From assembly GCA_037042185.1 (NCBI GenBank), contig JAXQJY010000023.1, forward strand, positions 248,001 to 312,000: a stretch of DNA of 64,000 nt. Direction: 5' to 3'. Under the pieces are notes generated by a model. That model was not told where the DNA came from, ran no database searches, and was given only the letters and a program-made list of their open reading frames with translations. This document shows, in pieces, positions 55,501-64,000 of the stretch. The position numbers and the translations under genes were made by a program. The first letter of the stretch is position 1. Every line of letters begins with the position of its first letter. The stretch is from Sordariomycetes sp. S80-01Y. Its lineage: Eukaryota > Ascomycota > Sordariomycetes.

Positions 55501-55596
55501 GACAAGCTGAAAGATGGAGAGTGCTTTACCTGGGGAATTGAGGGTCCTTACATGGAGTCGTTGAGACAGATGGCCCAGGCAAGCACCACTAGGTAG
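52559..55596 (+). CDS. C2H2-C2H2-Zn2Cys6 transcription factor
   Basis: Exons 52559-52812, 52869-54363, 54414-54558 and 54614-55596 give 958 residues. Two classical C2H2 fingers lie at ~47-67 (CTICGRIFARREHLRRH) and ~75-95 (CSICDKSFSRQDVLNRH, joined across the first intron). A Zn2Cys6 binuclear cluster follows at 112-138 (CEQCAVGRARCTKQQPCQRC, then C138). The fungal-specific transcription-factor middle domain starts at about residue 320 (VRQYFESFHVAFPFIRPAAL). This combined architecture is specific to filamentous fungi and common among regulators of secondary metabolism and acetamide-type nutrient use. It borders the decayed gene group and is likely its former or current regulator. A TATA-poor, T-rich promoter lies upstream. 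All four exon junctions keep frame. Confidence 0.93.
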
Positions 55597-55754
55597 ATTG
55601 AGATCCAAGGCACGCAAGATCTCCTGATGACCTGGACATGATTCGACTCGCGTCTTTGATAGAACTGAGTTCATTTACTCGAACCGGACCAAAGGTTGGG
55701 AGAGGGGCTTGTTGAAATGCTGCCTGGATTCACTAGGGTATCTTATCTCATCGC

Positions 55755-57437
55755 TTACATAGTTCCCCAAGCACCCAAAGTCCAATTCGTATGATGGCCT
55801 CCACTGCCCCTGATCAACCCGCCGGCCCCGACACTCTGTCTGGACTGCGCTTTCTGGTCGACGTCCCCAGGTCTTGAGGCGCCACTCGCGCCCTGCTGCA
55901 GCCACAGCTCCCGATCGATCGTTGCCAATGCCGGGACTTTCAAATGGCTGGTCAAGCTCGCGCCAGCCCAGGGTCCCAAGCTGTGCAGAGCCCGTATGTG
56001 GCCCTGCACAGGCGGGCGTTGCTTCCGATGTCCCTGCAGCTTTCTCTCGATGGGATCGAGTTCCGGCTCTGCGGCTGCGGTGGCGGCGGATGTTTCGCTT
56101 TGGGTTTCGTCGGCTTCAGAGGATGGCGACGCTGCTCCTTGAGGGGAGGTTGTGGCAGATTGCTTCGAGAGTCGAGCGCTTGCGCGGGCGGCATCCGCCC
56201 CTTTCCCTGTGACGGGCTCCCAGCCTCTTCGGTCGACGATAGTGGTGACTTCGTCGACAACACGCTCCTTTAGACCGAGTATGTTGGAACAGCCGCCGGT
56301 GAAGATGATACGGGACATGCAGATCGCTCTGGCGTCGATGGGGAGTTGGAGGAGGTGTCGGTAGACGAGAGTGTGAAGGGGAAGCTCGTGGTCATCGAAC
56401 GAGGCGGCCGGGGCGGAGGGCTCGAAGAAGGCATCATCGCAAACATCTGCTATTTTCTCGAAAGATACCTCTATTGTCTTTGATGGTGGGTTCGAGGTTT
56501 CCAGGCGAATATGTGTCGTGCCCTTGGCTTGGGCGTGGGATGGATCAGCTTCCTCGTCTTGCTCCTCGACGGTCTCGAGTTGAGCTGAATCTCTTTGTGA
56601 CGATCGGAAGGCCGAGGGCCTGCACCACATCAGGCGGCACATGATGTCCTCTGTTTCCTCAAAGCTGAGAACATTCGCAGGCGACTGCTCCTCTGAATCT
56701 TCCCCAGACTCGCCCGATATCAGTGGTCGTAGAACCTTCCTATACAAGGCATTGAGCAGCTGCCGTCCTGCCCGAACAGTCCGTGTGTTCTTCACCTCAC
56801 GATATTCGTACACGCTGGTTACAACTGTCTCAGCCCATCCAAGGTCGATGACCAAGGCTGAGCGCACACCCGCAGCCACGGCAGCCATAGCGGCTGATGA
56901 GAGAAGAGAAACCATTGGCGTCTGGAATCTTAAAAAGGTTGTGTCGAGAACGGTTGAAAGAAGAGGCGTAGGCAGTGATGTGTCGAGACAAAGGGCCATC
57001 CGCCGAGGTCTAGAGTCGATGAGCAGATACTTGGTGAAAGCTTCCCTCAGCAGGCGATCAAGCTTGTCATGCACCAGACCCAAGTCGACGTCCCTCAAGT
57101 CATATCTCCATATCTCAAACTCCTCACACCAAGCCTGCCCAGGCGTCTTTGTCTCACTGGCCCAAGGCCTGAAATCACCGACCCGCCTTTGCTGCTCGGG
57201 GCCGCATTGCAGCTCTGCCTTGGGCAATGAATCGCCCGCAAAACCGACCTTAACGGACCGCGAACCTAGCTCGATGACGATGATGTCGTCGTCCGCGCGG
57301 ACAGTGGATGGAGAGCCGTAACTTGTGCTTATAGGTCGGGGTGGTGTGTGCGGTGTTGACGGGGTCCTCTGAGTTGGCGCAGAACGGATGCTGGCTACGC
57401 TCCTATGAGCCAGTGATGGTCCTCCGCCGGAGGACAT
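55755..57437 (-). CDS. ro-7: actin-related protein Arp10/Arp11 (RO-7), dynactin subunit
   Basis: A single-exon protein of 560 residues. Actin-fold features are DIIVIELGSRSVKVGFAG at ~50-67, the second phosphate loop SALVIDLGWAETVVTSV, and IIFTGGCSNILGLKERVVDE. Between and after them are long charged inserts, including a Ser/Ala-rich one around SKQSATTSPQGAASP. Divergence from actin, the N-terminal SHP-rich tail and the order of blocks fit the pointed-end dynactin subunit Arp10 of yeasts, RO-7 of Neurospora, which is needed for dynein-driven nuclear movement in hyphae. ATP-site residues are only partly kept, as is usual for this subunit. It is divergent from the Yen1 gene, sharing a short promoter. 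Confidence 0.85.
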   Translation of the reverse strand: MSSGGGPSLAHRSVASIRSAPTQRTPSTPHTPPRPISTSYGSPSTVRADDDIIVIELGSRSVKVGFAGDSLPKAELQCGPEQQRRVGDFRPWASETKTPGQAWCEEFEIWRYDLRDVDLGLVHDKLDRLLREAFTKYLLIDSRPRRMALCLDTSLPTPLLSTVLDTTFLRFQTPMVSLLSSAAMAAVAAGVRSALVIDLGWAETVVTSVYEYREVKNTRTVRAGRQLLNALYRKVLRPLISGESGEDSEEQSPANVLSFEETEDIMCRLMWCRPSAFRSSQRDSAQLETVEEQDEEADPSHAQAKGTTHIRLETSNPPSKTIEVSFEKIADVCDDAFFEPSAPAASFDDHELPLHTLVYRHLLQLPIDARAICMSRIIFTGGCSNILGLKERVVDEVTTIVDRRGWEPVTGKGADAARASARLSKQSATTSPQGAASPSSEADETQSETSAATAAAEPELDPIERKLQGHRKQRPPVQGHIRALHSLGPWAGASLTSHLKVPALATIDRELWLQQGASGASRPGDVDQKAQSRQSVGAGGLIRGSGGHHTNWTLGAWGTM

Positions 57438-57799
57438 CGTCCAGAGCTCCTGGCGCCTATTTGAACTGGTCCGGGAGCGAAAAAGAGTTTGAAGGAGAGG
57501 AGGGGCTGGCGTTGGGTCTGGATAGATGAAATCGAGGTCCTCACTTCAATTGATGAGAGGCATGGCGTTGTGGCTGGTGCTAACAAGGGGGTCACAGCCC
57601 AGTGTGGCGCGAACGGTCGGCGTTCCTATCGCCGATCCACCGAAGTCAACATTCAACGGGGTCACCACAGCGACGCTGCCGTTTTCTACTGTACGTTCAC
57701 GCTCCGCATCATCGTCATCGTCGGCCCTCAACTGCCAGAGCAGCGCAACTTGCATAGTTTTGAACTGCCCATGCGGTAGCATTTACTTCTCTGCCCGTC
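57438..57799. promoter_or_regulatory. bidirectional promoter of ro-7 and YEN1
   Basis: Only 362 bp separate the two start codons, so both promoters must lie here. No TATA box is evident. Confidence 0.6.
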
Positions 57800-60393
57800 A
57801 TGGGTATCCCTGGGTAAGCTTCTGATTGGTGTTAACTCGTAAATCGCCCGTCACTGACAGCTCTAGCCTCTACGAACGCATTGGCCCGCCGCGGCGAGTA
57901 TCGTTGGCGAAGCTGACGGCCGAGAGTTTTCGAGAGCATGGCCGCCCACTGCGAATTGCCGTCGACTTCGCGATTTGGGAGTTTCAGCACAGAGCTGCCC
58001 AAGGAGGGACCAACTCTGCTATCCGAACTCTCTTCTACAGACTCGCGCGTCTACTGGGCACGCCAATCCAGCCCGTCTTCGTCTTCGATGGCCCCCATAA
58101 ACCCCCCTTCAAGAGGGGCAAGAATTCAGCCAGGGGCTCCAATACGACTATCTCTCAAGCACAAGCAAAGACCTTGATTAAACTCTTTGGGTTCCCCGTG
58201 CACGACGCGCCTGGTGAAGGGGAAGCAGAGTGCGCGCTGCTGCAGAAACAGGGTATAGTGGATGCAGTCATGACCGAGGATGTCGACGCTATTATGTTCG
58301 GAAGCACACGTACGATTCGCAATTGGACCGCGGAGGGCAAGAAGAGTCAGAAGACACCAACACACGTCGACTTCTATGATGTCAAAGGCGGCAACATCAA
58401 TGGCTACACCAGAGAAGGCCTGGTACTCGTGGCGATGATGGCCGGCGGCGACTACCTTCCCAACGGTATCAAGGGATGTGGCGTCAAGGTTGCGGGCGAG
58501 GCAGCTCTGGCAGGCTTTGGAAAATCCTTGTGTAGGCTCAAGCGAAACGATGCTGAGGGCAGGGAGCGCTGGAAAGCCTCCCTGATCAAAGAACTGGCGA
58601 CAAACGAGAACAAGGTCTTCAGAGTCAAGCACAAGGCTCTCTCGGCCGATGTTCCAGACGAATTTCCTAACATGGATGTGTTGCGATATTACACGCGTCC
58701 GGTGGTGTCTCCTGTCGAATCACTTGAGCTCTTACGGTCCAAAATACGCCAGGAGCCACAGCTTGAGCTCAAAGAGCTTCGCGAATTCACTCGGCAGACT
58801 TTTGGCTGGGACTACCGAATAGGGGCAGAAAAGTTTATCAAGACAATTGGTGCTTCTCTGCTCACGCGCAAGATGCTGTATCAGCCCGAGGATGCAACAT
58901 CTGCGATTCAGAAGATATCTACGCGCAGGGAGCACTTCAGTACCGACGCTGAGCCCGAGTTAAGGATCAGCTACATTCCCGAGGAGGTCGTGCCCATCGA
59001 TCTGTCTCAAGAGCAGGAAGTTTACATTGCCTCGTCAACCGACGGCCTTGCCCTTAACGACGATGAAGAAGAAGAGGCGGAAGGAGAGGTCGAATCTACG
59101 CCGAGCTCCCAGCGCAAGCCCTTGGATGTGACACAGCCTGTGCTCTCCTGGGTTCTTGAAGAGTTTGCTCGCCGGGCAGTACCGGATTTGGTGACCAGCT
59201 GGGAAGACGCGAAGAGATCGAAGCAGACGAAGTCGCCGAGGAAGAAGAAAGGGGAAGCGGCGAAAAAAGGCATGCCACGGGGTGCCATTGATCGGTTCTT
59301 CACGGTCACCAAGAAACCTTCGACAACCGTCAAGGTAACCGAGACGATTCAGACGGACAAGGATGAAGTAAACTCAAGGCAAAGTACCAAGAAGACCAAG
59401 TCGCCCCCGGTCTTCGAGATGCCGGCGCCCCTTCCGTCTTCGCCCGTTGTTCGAGGGCCCAAAAGTAAGCACACCGAGCCCTCGGAAGCGAATGAAAGGG
59501 CCGATGGAAGGAGCTTACAAACAACGCCTAACAGGTCTCGGTCCACCAAGGTTACGAAGGAGGCCATCGTCATCACCTCCTCGCCCATCAATGCGCCCGC
59601 CAGTCCCAGCCCAGGGCATAGTAAGCCTCAATCGTCTACCTCTGGGGGTTCGCAAATCTCTGGCACCGTACATGCGAGCTCTGCCGCGACTCATTCTTCG
59701 CAAAAGATGAGCTGGAACAAAGAATTTGGGAAGAAGTCTCGGATGGCCACCACCATCACCAACGAGAAGAAGCTCCAGGTGCCAACGAAAGCCAACATCA
59801 AGTATAAGCAGACGTCGTTGGAGATGTTCACTCAACGGACCGATTCGGTTTCCAGCCAGCCGATTGTCTCCAGTCAGGCATCCCAGAGCCTGTCTCAATC
59901 AGACCTATTTGATCCTTTTGGAGACAGCAGTGACAATGAAATCCCCCCGCTCTCATCGATGACTTCTGTGGGACACAGTCCTGTGCGACCGCTAGCAGTG
60001 GCCTCAATATCCCGCAAACATACGGAGCCTCTTCGGGAGACGGCGAGGCAGCGCAGGTCATCTGACCCTTTCGCCAGTGACGATGACGACTTCCACTCCT
60101 TCTCGGCTACCTCGCCCGTCGCGACCGAATCGCCCAAATCTCCTGGCAAACGTCTGAAAAGTCCATCTGATTCGGAGAGGGAGCCGCGAGATCCAACCAC
60201 GCCTACGAAGGCCAACAAACCCAAGAAGAAGCTGCTTGCTCCCAGGCAAAGCGAAGTCGGGTTCTACAAGGAGATAGAAGTTGACGCGGACAAGCGCGAT
60301 GAGATGATACGGGAGCTCGAGAGGTTGCAAGGCAAAGGCACCGTGGCTAGGGTTAGCGATGTCTCGCTTATTGATTTGACGCAAGATGACTGA
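57800..60393 (+). CDS. YEN1: XPG-family Holliday-junction resolvase (Yen1/GEN1)
   Basis: Exon 1 is only 14 nt (57800-57813, MGIPG) and joins exon 2 (57867-60393) to give MGIPGLYERIGPPRRVSLAK, exactly the XPG N-terminal pattern; total 846 residues. XPG-N: IAVDFAIWEF with Asp38, and PVFVFDG. XPG-I: DAPGEGEAECALLQ and TEDVDAIMFG. The helix-hairpin-helix is AGGDYLPNGIKGCG. These supply the active-site acidic residues, all present. A GEN1-type chromodomain-like block follows near LSWVLEEFARRAVPDLV. The C-terminal third is disordered and Ser/Lys-rich, with SPxK sites that could be CDK targets as in yeast Yen1. It cuts four-way DNA junctions during homologous recombination in the nucleus. Without the tiny exon the protein would lack its essential N-terminal Met-Gly. 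Confidence 0.95.
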
Positions 60394-60582
60394 TGACGAG
60401 GCTTGAATATCTTCATGAGGCACCTATTGGACGCATATGTTGTATTTGGCGTTTGGCTTGGCGTTTAGGGTAATCATGCAGCCCTCTGCGGAGTGCGTTG
60501 CTTAGAATTGGCGTTCTGATAGCTTAGTTGATGTGCTTGAAACGCTGACAGCCGGGTCTCGCATCCTGCTGAGAAACCCTTT

Positions 60583-62380
60583 CTATGACTTCCCTTCGCC
60601 TTTATCCCCCGTCGCTGCACTGCTCACACTCCCCTTCCTGCTGCTGCCCTCCTCTTTACCTTCTTGCGCGCTTCTCTCCAGGAACCCCGCCCACAGCTCG
60701 GCTAGAGACTCCTTATCACGCGCTGAGCTGGGCTCTGAGAACAGATCGGCGTTGAGTGACGGTGAGCTTGGTGTGCGGTGGAAGGGCGAGGCTGGAAGGC
60801 GGAGGCTGTTGCTGGAGGCGCCGGGGCGGGCGAGACCGGCCTGCTCGCGCTGCTCGTCGGTCCAGTTGAGGTAGCCGGCCATTACCTGCAGGACCTGGAA
60901 GCGCTTGACGTCGCCGCGGTCGAGGGTGAGGAAGTGGAGGAGGTGGTTGGTGACGATTTGCCTGGCTGTGTCAGTTTCCATCCCTCGGTCTACAGCACAA
61001 ATTGGTGAACTTACCGGTCGACGTTGTCTTCTGGCTTTGTCTTCTTCAGGTATCGTAGAGCCTTGGTCAGATGGTCATTTAGCACGATGGCCTCATGTCT
61101 CAACTTCCCGATTAAGAGGTTCTTCTCCTTGACTTCCTTCTCAAACGGCGCCGCCCTCTCCAGCTCGGCGCGCAGGGTCTCCATCTGCTCCCGCGCCTCC
61201 CGCGCCTTGGCTTCCGCATCCTGAGCCTGCTTCTTGCTCTGCTCGAGCTGGTGCTCGGTGCTCTCGACCATTTCTCTTAGCTCCTTCTTCCGTGCGTCCT
61301 GGATCTCTCGCAGGGCATTCTGCAAGTTGTCGACCAACGTTGTCTGGCTGTCCCTTTCTTGCGCGGCCGTCTCGTAACCCTGGCGGAGTGATTGTACTTG
61401 TTCCTCCAGATCGGAGAATTTGTCCTGAAGGCTCTCCTTAACGGAGCGCTCCTCCATGGCGATGACCTCCCACTCGCCCATCGCGTTGGACGTGGTCTCC
61501 AGCTCTTCTTTGAGATGCTGAACGGCGCGCTGCAGGTCGTCCCGTTCTTTCTGCCAGTTTGTAGCCGATAGGTTGTTCCGACTCCTTAGGCTGTTCAGCT
61601 CCCGCTGCGCATCCTGCAGTTCGTCTCTCAGCTTCTCGACGTCCTCGCCACCCCTCTCCGCGCTGCCCCTGAGCTCCTCGTTCTGCGCCTCCAGCTCCTC
61701 CACCCTCTCCTTAGCTTCCTCAAGCTCCGCCTTGTCTCGTTTTAAGCGGTCGGACAGCGTTTGCTTGATCTGGTTCACCCGGCCGAGCAGGTTCTGGTAC
61801 TCTTCCTCTGCGTTCTCCCTCGCGCTGTTGGACTCTTCGAGATCGGACTTGAGCTGGCTGACTTCGGTGGTGTGCGTGGATTGGATGTCTTCGAGGGATT
61901 TGCGGAGGGTTTCGACCTCGAGACGGAGGGCTTCGCGTTCCTGGCTCATGGCTTCTAATTTGGCGGTGGTGTCTGAGTCGTCAGGTTTCGAGGATGGTTG
62001 GACGACGTGTCCGTTGCTCGGAGAAGCTTCGTCTTTCCTGCTGCCGTTCTGTTCGGCTCGAGGTTCCGCGTCGTCGGTTGTGGGAGCGTCCTGGGTCTTG
62101 TCAGCTTGAGCAGCAGGGCGCTCGTGGCGGGTTTGACGCACAGCTTGTGTAGGTGTTTCTGGCTCATCGTCACCATCTTCTGTTGGTTTCGACTCGACAT
62201 TGTCGGGCTGTTGAGCGTCCTTGTTCTTATTGGCGTTCTTCTTCTTGTTCTTGTTCTTCTTCTTGGACGCTACGGCAGGTATCTTGTCAGCTACAAGTAG
62301 AACAATGAATGTACGGGCATTTATATGGGCTTACCAGAGCTGGTCCCTTGCGCCGGGTCCGCTGCCGCTGTTGAAGACAT
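60583..62380 (-). CDS. RUD3: golgin Rud3/GMAP210-like with GRAB domain
   Basis: Exons 62380-62335, 62290-61015 and 60961-60583 give 566 residues. An N-terminal basic KKKNKNKKKNANKNK run precedes a long coiled coil at ~145-410 (LEAMSQEREALRLEVETLRK onward). Then comes the GRAB (GRIP-related Arf-binding) domain: LLIGKLRHEAIVLNDHLTKA, spliced directly to VDRQIVTNHLLHFLTLDRGD and VLQVMAGYLNWTDEQRE. The intron falls inside the domain and uses the acceptor GCCAG at 60962, which keeps the frame; the earlier ACACAG does not. Rud3 is an Arf1-bound golgin at the cis-Golgi that keeps Golgi structure and captures ER vesicles. The C-terminal tail is Ser/Pro-rich. Confidence 0.93.
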
Positions 62381-63045
62381 GATGTGGTGCTGATGCTTTG
62401 TATGGTTAGGGTAAGGGTCTTGAAGTTGACCACATCAGCGCATAGCAAGTTGCGACACGCCGCCGTTGGCTGTGGATCCACCGGCCGCTGCCACGATGCA
62501 ACCGGATTTGGACGAATGTCTTCCGGTGTCTCAGCTCCGACTCGGTGTGGGATTGAATAAGCTGCAAGCATCTGCAAATACAGCCTCTTCCATATTGAAG
62601 AAGTTATCAATTTATCCTAATGGTCCAATGTGCATGTATGAGGTCCCCCTTCCTGCTTGCCCAATGCTGCAGTGAGTGGTGGGCGTGTCTCATAGCCTGC
62701 TTAGTCATTCCCCAATCCACGCATTTCAAAATCCCCATCCAGCCACGGCTGATTGCGACCTTTTCCCTTTCCTCTTCACATATTACACCCTTCGCCATCA
62801 CACTTTTGAATTAGCTCACTACTCACATGACTTATTCACAATCAGGCGCGAAGTAGATTAGACTGTTCGCCTTTCATAATCCTGCTTCTTGCTCGCAACC
62901 TACGAGTGCTGCGGGTTCGCTTATGCGCGTACATTATCTGAAATCAGTGCAAAGTTTGCTGTCGTTACAAGAACGGGCTGGGGAAGGAACTTAGATATCA
63001 TGACCATTATAACTCCTAACAGCGTATCTATGGAAAAGGCGGAAA
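62381..63045. other. intergenic region
   Basis: Lies upstream of RUD3 and downstream of NOP15, both on the minus strand. AT-richer than its surroundings. No gene is seen. Confidence 0.5.
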
Positions 63046-64000
63046 TCATGCTTTGACCTTTCTCGCCTTGGTCTTCTTCGTCTTCGTCTTGGGCGCTGAT
63101 ATTGTCGTCTCCACCTCGACTGCATCTGGCTTCTCCGTGACAGTCTCAGTGACCTCGGCAACAGGTGCCTCGATGGCCTTGATGTCCACACCCTCCTCCG
63201 TGACAGCAGGCGGCGGCACATCCTTGATGCCCGGTGCCTCAAAGTCGTAGCCCATGGCCTTCAACGCGGCAGCCTTCTTCGCGCGCTTGTTCTGCTCCTT
63301 GCTGACCTTCTTGCCCCACTGCTCCTCTGATAAGGGCTTGTCCAGCTGGTGTCCCCGGATCTTGTTCCATGGTACCTTCTTGAAGCGCTTGTTTCCACCC
63401 TTGAAAAGATTCTCGTGGACTTGCTCCTTAGGAACCGTGCGGCACTTCAGGATGTGGCCAAACAGCAAGTAGTTGTTCATGGTCTTGGCCACAATGTCCG
63501 CAGTCGCGGCCTCGGCGAACTCGATGAAGGCAAAGTGCTTGCTCTGGCCCGTCTTCTTGTTCCTCGACAACCTCAACTTGGTGATCTCGCCGAACTGAGA
63601 GAAGTATTGCCTCATCTCATGCTCGTAGAAACCGTGGGGGACACGGCCGATGTAAATGACTCCGGTGTTGCCGTCCGACTTCGACTTGGCGGCTTTCTCG
63701 ACGGCGTGTGATACATCCGGGATCGTGCCGACTGCCTGGCCGGGCTTGTAGACAGCTGTGGGCTCTTCGGTCTCGGCGGTGTCATCCTCGGGATCAATCT
63801 GCGCAACGAGCTTCTGGACGTCGACTTCCTCGTCAGACTCAGAGTCTGAGCCGGCCGAAAGGTCAGGTTCGCCGGCGGGAATCTCAGTCTTGGTGGTCTC
63901 TTTGACTACGGCGGGGGAGGCGTCTTTGGTCTTAAGGGCGGATTTCTTTGTGATCTTTTGGAGCTTCTGGGGAATCGGGGAGTCGCTTTCGGAAGCGCCT
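63046..64000 (-). CDS. NOP15: Nop15-like RRM protein (5' end beyond window)
   Basis: The frame is open from the window edge to the stop at 63046, about 318 residues; the N-terminus lies outside. Upstream sequence is acidic and Ser-rich (GSDSESDEEVDVQKLVAQID). A single RRM follows: RNP2 is GVIYIGRVPHGFYE and RNP1 is SKHFAFIEFAEA. After it come MNNYLLFGHILKCRTVPKEQ and WNKIRGHQLDKPLSEEQWGK, typical of Nop15/NIFK. The tail is basic (KTKTKKTKARKVKA). Nop15 is a nucleolar factor for pre-60S ribosome assembly and 27S pre-rRNA processing. Confidence 0.92.
   Translation of the reverse strand, partial: GASESDSPIPQKLQKITKKSALKTKDASPAVVKETTKTEIPAGEPDLSAGSDSESDEEVDVQKLVAQIDPEDDTAETEEPTAVYKPGQAVGTIPDVSHAVEKAAKSKSDGNTGVIYIGRVPHGFYEHEMRQYFSQFGEITKLRLSRNKKTGQSKHFAFIEFAEAATADIVAKTMNNYLLFGHILKCRTVPKEQVHENLFKGGNKRFKKVPWNKIRGHQLDKPLSEEQWGKKVSKEQNKRAKKAAALKAMGYDFEAPGIKDVPPPAVTEEGVDIKAIEAPVAEVTETVTEKPDAVEVETTISAPKTKTKKTKARKVKA

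Noticed and set aside
1-64000. tRNA, rRNA, CRISPR and intact transposon signals
   Set aside because: No TPsiC-like arm with matching acceptor, no spaced repeats, no transposase or reverse-transcriptase motifs were found by eye. A tRNAscan or Infernal run would be decisive.

Overview
The window is nuclear DNA of a filamentous ascomycete (Pezizomycotina; Sordariomycetes is my best guess). Genes are compact, usually have one to three introns of about 45-100 bp with GT..AG ends, and lie on both strands. Several proteins are best known from filamentous fungi: an NRC-2-type kinase, an RO-7/Arp10-type dynactin subunit, a DUF3984-like protein and a C2H2-Zn2Cys6 regulator. Most gene models below were built by hand, by joining exons at splice sites that keep the frame. 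No tRNA, rRNA, CRISPR array or intact transposon was seen.

Layout. 1.5-12 kb (all minus strand): a coiled-coil protein, an AKAP7/ASCC1-like 2H phosphoesterase, a small mitochondrial protein, the HPt phosphorelay protein Ypd1 and a DUF3984-like protein, with a 3.1 kb gene-free stretch behind Ypd1. 12.6-20 kb: Elongator subunit Elp1 (+) converging on polarity factor Bud6/Aip3 (-). 20.9-28.6 kb: a metabolic and transport group with a TetX-like flavin monooxygenase, an inositol-type sugar transporter, a DHA1 drug transporter and a GFA-domain protein. 29.8-43.9 kb: an SMP-C2 membrane-contact protein (Mug190-like), an atypical SDR, a C2H2/AT-hook protein, an NRC-2/flippase-kinase-type kinase, a CorA-like membrane protein and mitochondrial seryl-tRNA synthetase.

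44.8-55.6 kb is an accessory, decaying region. It holds an interrupted cysteine-rich secreted ORF, an unknown protein whose 3' end lies on an antisense NmrA-like relic, a Baeyer-Villiger-type monooxygenase relic without its N-terminal FAD domain, a sugar-transporter relic, an apparently intact alpha/beta hydrolase and a two-C2H2-plus-Zn2Cys6 regulator. I read it as the remains of a catabolic or secondary-metabolism cluster. 55.7-64 kb returns to housekeeping genes: Arp10/RO-7 divergent from a Yen1/GEN1 Holliday-junction resolvase, the golgin Rud3, and Nop15, which is cut by the window edge.

The conserved genes serve unrelated cell functions: tRNA wobble modification (Elp1), polarity and actin (Bud6), dynein motility (RO-7), osmosensing phosphorelay (Ypd1), Golgi structure (Rud3), recombination (Yen1), ribosome assembly (Nop15) and mitochondrial translation (SerRS). 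No previously undescribed system is firmly shown. The best leads are the decayed 45-55 kb cluster and its chimeric gene end, and the interrupted secreted cysteine-rich ORF.
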